From NCBI GenBank assembly GCA_964588725.1, contig CAZPQL010000004.1, positions 14,148 through 78,147 on the forward strand: a DNA stretch of 64,000 nucleotides, in the 5' to 3' direction. This DNA comes from UBA5972 sp964588725 (GTDB taxonomy: Bacteria > Pseudomonadota > Alphaproteobacteria > Rhodobacterales > Rhodobacteraceae). Made by a program: the position numbers and the translations under genes. Below are positions 61,498 through 64,000 of the stretch, one piece after another. Under the pieces are notes generated by a model. That model saw nothing but the letters and a program-made list of their open reading frames with translations, was not told the origin of the DNA and searched no databases. Position 1 is the first letter of the stretch; each line of letters starts with the position of its first letter.

Positions 61498-63888
61498 ATG
61501 AAAACCACCACCCGCGTATGTGTTATCGGCGGCGGAGTCGTCGGCTGTTCGGTACTTTACCACCTGACCAAACTAGGGTGGTCTGACGTGATGTTGGTCG
61601 AGCGCTCTGAATTGACGTCTGGCTCCACGTGGCACGCGGCGGGCGGGTTTCATACGCTGAACGGCGACACCAATATGGCGGCGCTGCAGGGCTATACAAT
61701 CCGTCTTTATAAAGAACTCGAAGAACTGACCGGCATGAGCTGCGGGCTGCACCATGTGGGTGGCGTGACGTTGGCTGACACGCCCGAGCGGCTGGACATG
61801 TTCAAGGCCGAGCGCGCCAAACACCGCTTTATGGGGCTGGAAACCAGCATCGTGACGCCCGATGAAATCAAAAAACTGTCGCCCATCACCAATACCGACG
61901 GTATTCTTGGCGGGCTTTATGACCCGCTCGACGGCCATCTGGACCCCTCGGGCACCACACACGCCTTCGCCAAGGCCGCGCGGATGGGTGGCGCGGACAT
62001 TATCTTGCGCAACCCGGTGTTCGAGACCAACCAGCGCCCCGACGGTACGTGGGACGTTGTGACCAAAGACGGCACTATTCACGCACAACACGTTGTCAAC
62101 GCCGCCGGTCTGTGGGCACGCGAAGTCGCGGCAATGGCCGGTATCTATCTGCCGCTGCACCCGATGGAACACCAGTATATCGTCACCGAGGACATCCCTG
62201 AAATCTATGAAAACGGCATTGAACATCCGCATGTTGTTGATCCGGGCGGCGAAAGCTATCTGCGCCAGGAAGGTCGCGGCTTGTGCATCGGCTTTTATGA
62301 ACAGCCCTGCGTGCCATGGGCTGTGGATGGCACACCGGATAATTTTGGCCACGAACTTTTGCCCGACAATCTGGACAAGATCGAAGCTTCGATCGAATTA
62401 GCTTATAACCGCTATCCGATTCTTGCGCGTGCGGGCGTCAAAAACACCATTCATGGCCCGTTTACGTTTGCCCCGGACGGCAACCCGCTGGTCGGGCCGG
62501 TGCCGGGCTTGCGCAATTACTGGTCGGCCTGCGCGGTCATGGCGGGTTTTTCCCAGGGCGGTGGTGTCGGGCTCAGCCTCGCGCAGTGGATGATCGAAGG
62601 CGAAACCGAACGCGACACATTCGCCATGGACGTGGCGCGTTTCGGCCCGTGGATCACGCCGGGCTACACCCGCCCCAAAGTCGTTGAAAACTACCAAAGG
62701 CGCTTTTCGGTCACTTACCCGAATGAGGAACTCCCGGCCTGCCGCCCGTTTCAAACCACGCCGATGTACGACATCTGGGATGACCAGCGCGCGGTTTTCG
62801 GCGCGCAATACGGGTTGGAGGTCGTCAACTACTTTGCGCTCAAAGACGCGCCGCGCTTGGAGACCCCGTCGTTTCGCCGCTCCAATGCGTTTGAAGCCAC
62901 CGCTTTGGAAGTCATGGCGGTGCGTACCGGTGTAGGGATCAACGAAGTCGCCAATTTCGGCAAATACATGGTGACGGGCACGGGTGCGCGGGCGTGGCTT
63001 GACCGGATTATGGCCGGGCGCATTCCCGAACCGGGGCGCATGTCGCTGACACCGATGCTGTCGCCCAAAGGACGCCTGATCGGCGATTTCACCGTATCGT
63101 GCCTGTCGGACACCCGTTTCAAACTGATCGCCAGTTTCGGTGCGCAGGCTTTTCACATGCGGTGGTTTTTGCAACATCTGCCCGATAGCAACGTTAACAT
63201 TGAAAATGTTTCAACCACGCGCATCGGCTTTCAGATCGCAGGCCCACGGGCGCGCGATCTATTGGCAAAATGCACAGCGGGCGACGTTTCGGATGCCGCA
63301 TTTCGCTTTATGGACGTCAAAACCATGTCGATTGGCGTCTGCGACACGCTGGTGCAACGCGTGTCTTACACCGGCGATCTTGGGTATGAGATCTACAGCG
63401 ATGCTGACAACCAGCGGGCGCTATATAACACCCTGAGCGCGGCAGGCGTTGATTTTGCCCTGCGCCCCTTTGGCATGCGCGCGATGATGTCGTTGCGGCT
63501 GGATCGGTTCTTCGGCGCGTGGATGCGCGAATTTTCCCCCGATTACACACCGCTGGAAACCGGCTTGGACCGGTTTCTGTCTTACAACAAAGACGTTGAT
63601 TTCATTGGTAAATCTGCAGCACTGGCGGAAAAGGCCACGGGGGCTTGGCGCAAGCTCGTCGCCTTTGAGGTCGACGCCGCAGGCGCCGACGTCGTCGCCT
63701 ACGAACCGATCTGGCTGGACGGCAAAGTCCAGGGTTTCTGCACGTCGGGTGGCTATTCGCATTTCGCGCAAAAATCCATCGCGCTGGGTTTTGTGCCCAC
63801 GGCGCGCGCGGTTGAGGGACTGGAGGTTGAAATCGAAATCCTTGGCGACATGCGCCCCGCGCGCCTGATCACCAAACCTCTGCTATAG
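61498..63888 (+). CDS. Dimethylglycine/sarcosine dehydrogenase-like GcvT-fused flavoprotein
   Basis: The 796-residue protein joins an FAD-dependent DAO domain (residues 1-400; GGGVVG at 11-16, and STWHAAGG with His46, the residue that carries FAD covalently in this family) to a GcvT-type folate-binding C-terminal half (about 420-790, with RVSYTGDLGYEIYSD and ALRPFGMRAMMSLRLD). Such enzymes demethylate dimethylglycine, sarcosine or related N-methyl amines, passing the one-carbon unit to tetrahydrofolate. The GbdR-like regulator and transporter upstream fit this. The exact substrate is not decided by the sequence. Confidence 0.9.
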   Translation: MKTTTRVCVIGGGVVGCSVLYHLTKLGWSDVMLVERSELTSGSTWHAAGGFHTLNGDTNMAALQGYTIRLYKELEELTGMSCGLHHVGGVTLADTPERLDMFKAERAKHRFMGLETSIVTPDEIKKLSPITNTDGILGGLYDPLDGHLDPSGTTHAFAKAARMGGADIILRNPVFETNQRPDGTWDVVTKDGTIHAQHVVNAAGLWAREVAAMAGIYLPLHPMEHQYIVTEDIPEIYENGIEHPHVVDPGGESYLRQEGRGLCIGFYEQPCVPWAVDGTPDNFGHELLPDNLDKIEASIELAYNRYPILARAGVKNTIHGPFTFAPDGNPLVGPVPGLRNYWSACAVMAGFSQGGGVGLSLAQWMIEGETERDTFAMDVARFGPWITPGYTRPKVVENYQRRFSVTYPNEELPACRPFQTTPMYDIWDDQRAVFGAQYGLEVVNYFALKDAPRLETPSFRRSNAFEATALEVMAVRTGVGINEVANFGKYMVTGTGARAWLDRIMAGRIPEPGRMSLTPMLSPKGRLIGDFTVSCLSDTRFKLIASFGAQAFHMRWFLQHLPDSNVNIENVSTTRIGFQIAGPRARDLLAKCTAGDVSDAAFRFMDVKTMSIGVCDTLVQRVSYTGDLGYEIYSDADNQRALYNTLSAAGVDFALRPFGMRAMMSLRLDRFFGAWMREFSPDYTPLETGLDRFLSYNKDVDFIGKSAALAEKATGAWRKLVAFEVDAAGADVVAYEPIWLDGKVQGFCTSGGYSHFAQKSIALGFVPTARAVEGLEVEIEILGDMRPARLITKPLL

Positions 63889-64000
63889 CGCGATATGCTT
63901 TAGAGCCGCGTCCTTTTTATCTGAATCAGCGGAGCGGCTCTATCTTTTTGATCTTGCGCGCAATTTAATCCGAAAACCGGTGCCCACTTTTCGCATTGCG
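63889..64000. repeat. Structured alphaproteobacterial intergenic repeat (truncated by window end)
   Basis: After the 9-bp hairpin comes a second structured part, AATCCGAAAACCGGTGCCCA then CTTTTCGCATTGCG, with CGAAAA/TTTTCG and CGCAAT/ATTGCG as outer arms. As I recall, sequences of the form 'CCGAAAACCGG...CCACTTTTCG' flanked by a GCTTTAGAG segment are dispersed, non-coding repeats in many alphaproteobacteria. The copy seems to continue beyond base 64000. Confidence 0.6.
63901..63949 (+). terminator. Terminator-like hairpin in the terminal repeat
   Basis: TAGAGCCGC (63901-63909) and GCGGCTCTA (63934-63942) form a perfect 9-bp inverted repeat with a 24-base loop. It is followed by TCTTTTT at 63943-63949. 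It can end the flavoprotein transcript, 13 bases after its stop, and is part of the repeat below. Confidence 0.6.

Overview
The window looks like ordinary chromosome from an alphaproteobacterium of the Rhodobacterales (Roseobacter group). The indicators are CtrA with SciP and ChpT, LpxI in place of LpxH, ornithine-lipid genes olsBA, a class II DAHP synthase, a gene-transfer-agent type lysin/holin pair, and many small proteins of kinds usual in that group. About 90 % is protein coding. I saw no rRNA, tRNA, CRISPR array, transposase or prophage.

Layout. 1-5.6 kb: recG, ligA, ctrA and sciP on the minus strand, with a putative CtrA box, a GANTC methylation site and a perfect palindrome ahead of ctrA. 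6-11 kb: mnmA, a membrane-anchored RTX-repeat protein, a secreted hypothetical, an M20 dipeptidase and a small conserved hypothetical. 11-14.4 kb: glnE, and a YbaK-type deacylase on the opposite strand. 14.3-26.5 kb: a long minus-strand envelope operon read pyrH-frr-uppS-cdsA-dxr-rseP-small membrane protein-bamA-skp/ompH-fabZ-lpxA-lpxI-lpxB. lpxD is not in it, and the ompH gene appears to start at CTG. 26.6-29.8 kb: miaA, an AraC regulator translationally coupled to a small monooxygenase-fold protein, and a spondin-like secreted protein with a Met/Ser/Asp repeat tail.

30-40.8 kb is a minus-strand run read DedA-PAP2-LssY fusion, FkbM methyltransferase, acyltransferase, murI, argC, ccmE, lysin, holin, ccmF, ccmH, enoyl-CoA hydratase family. 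A GTA-type lysis pair therefore sits inside a cytochrome c maturation cluster. 40.9-46.8 kb: rplM-rpsI, a thioesterase, a second crotonase, an M32 carboxypeptidase, ctaA and trmJ. 47-53 kb: a ThiE-like protein, olsB-olsA, DUF3553, chpT, a gamma carbonic anhydrase, yicC-gmk, and a PAS protein whose 5' end looks frameshifted. 53-64 kb: class II DAHP synthase, then a GlxA/GbdR-like regulator, a complete LivKGFHM-type ABC transporter with a small secreted protein inside it, and a dimethylglycine/sarcosine dehydrogenase-like flavoprotein. The window ends in a structured intergenic repeat.

Two themes stand out. One is the CtrA phosphorelay: ctrA, sciP, chpT and a lysis pair whose relatives in Rhodobacterales are under CtrA control all lie within 46 kb. 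The other is a probable uptake and catabolism island for an N-methylated compound at 54.6-63.9 kb. No single system here is demonstrably new. The best leads are the lysis pair inside ccm, the repeat-tailed spondin protein, the CTG-start ompH, the T-run frameshift ahead of the PAS gene, and the uncharacterised secreted protein in the transporter operon.
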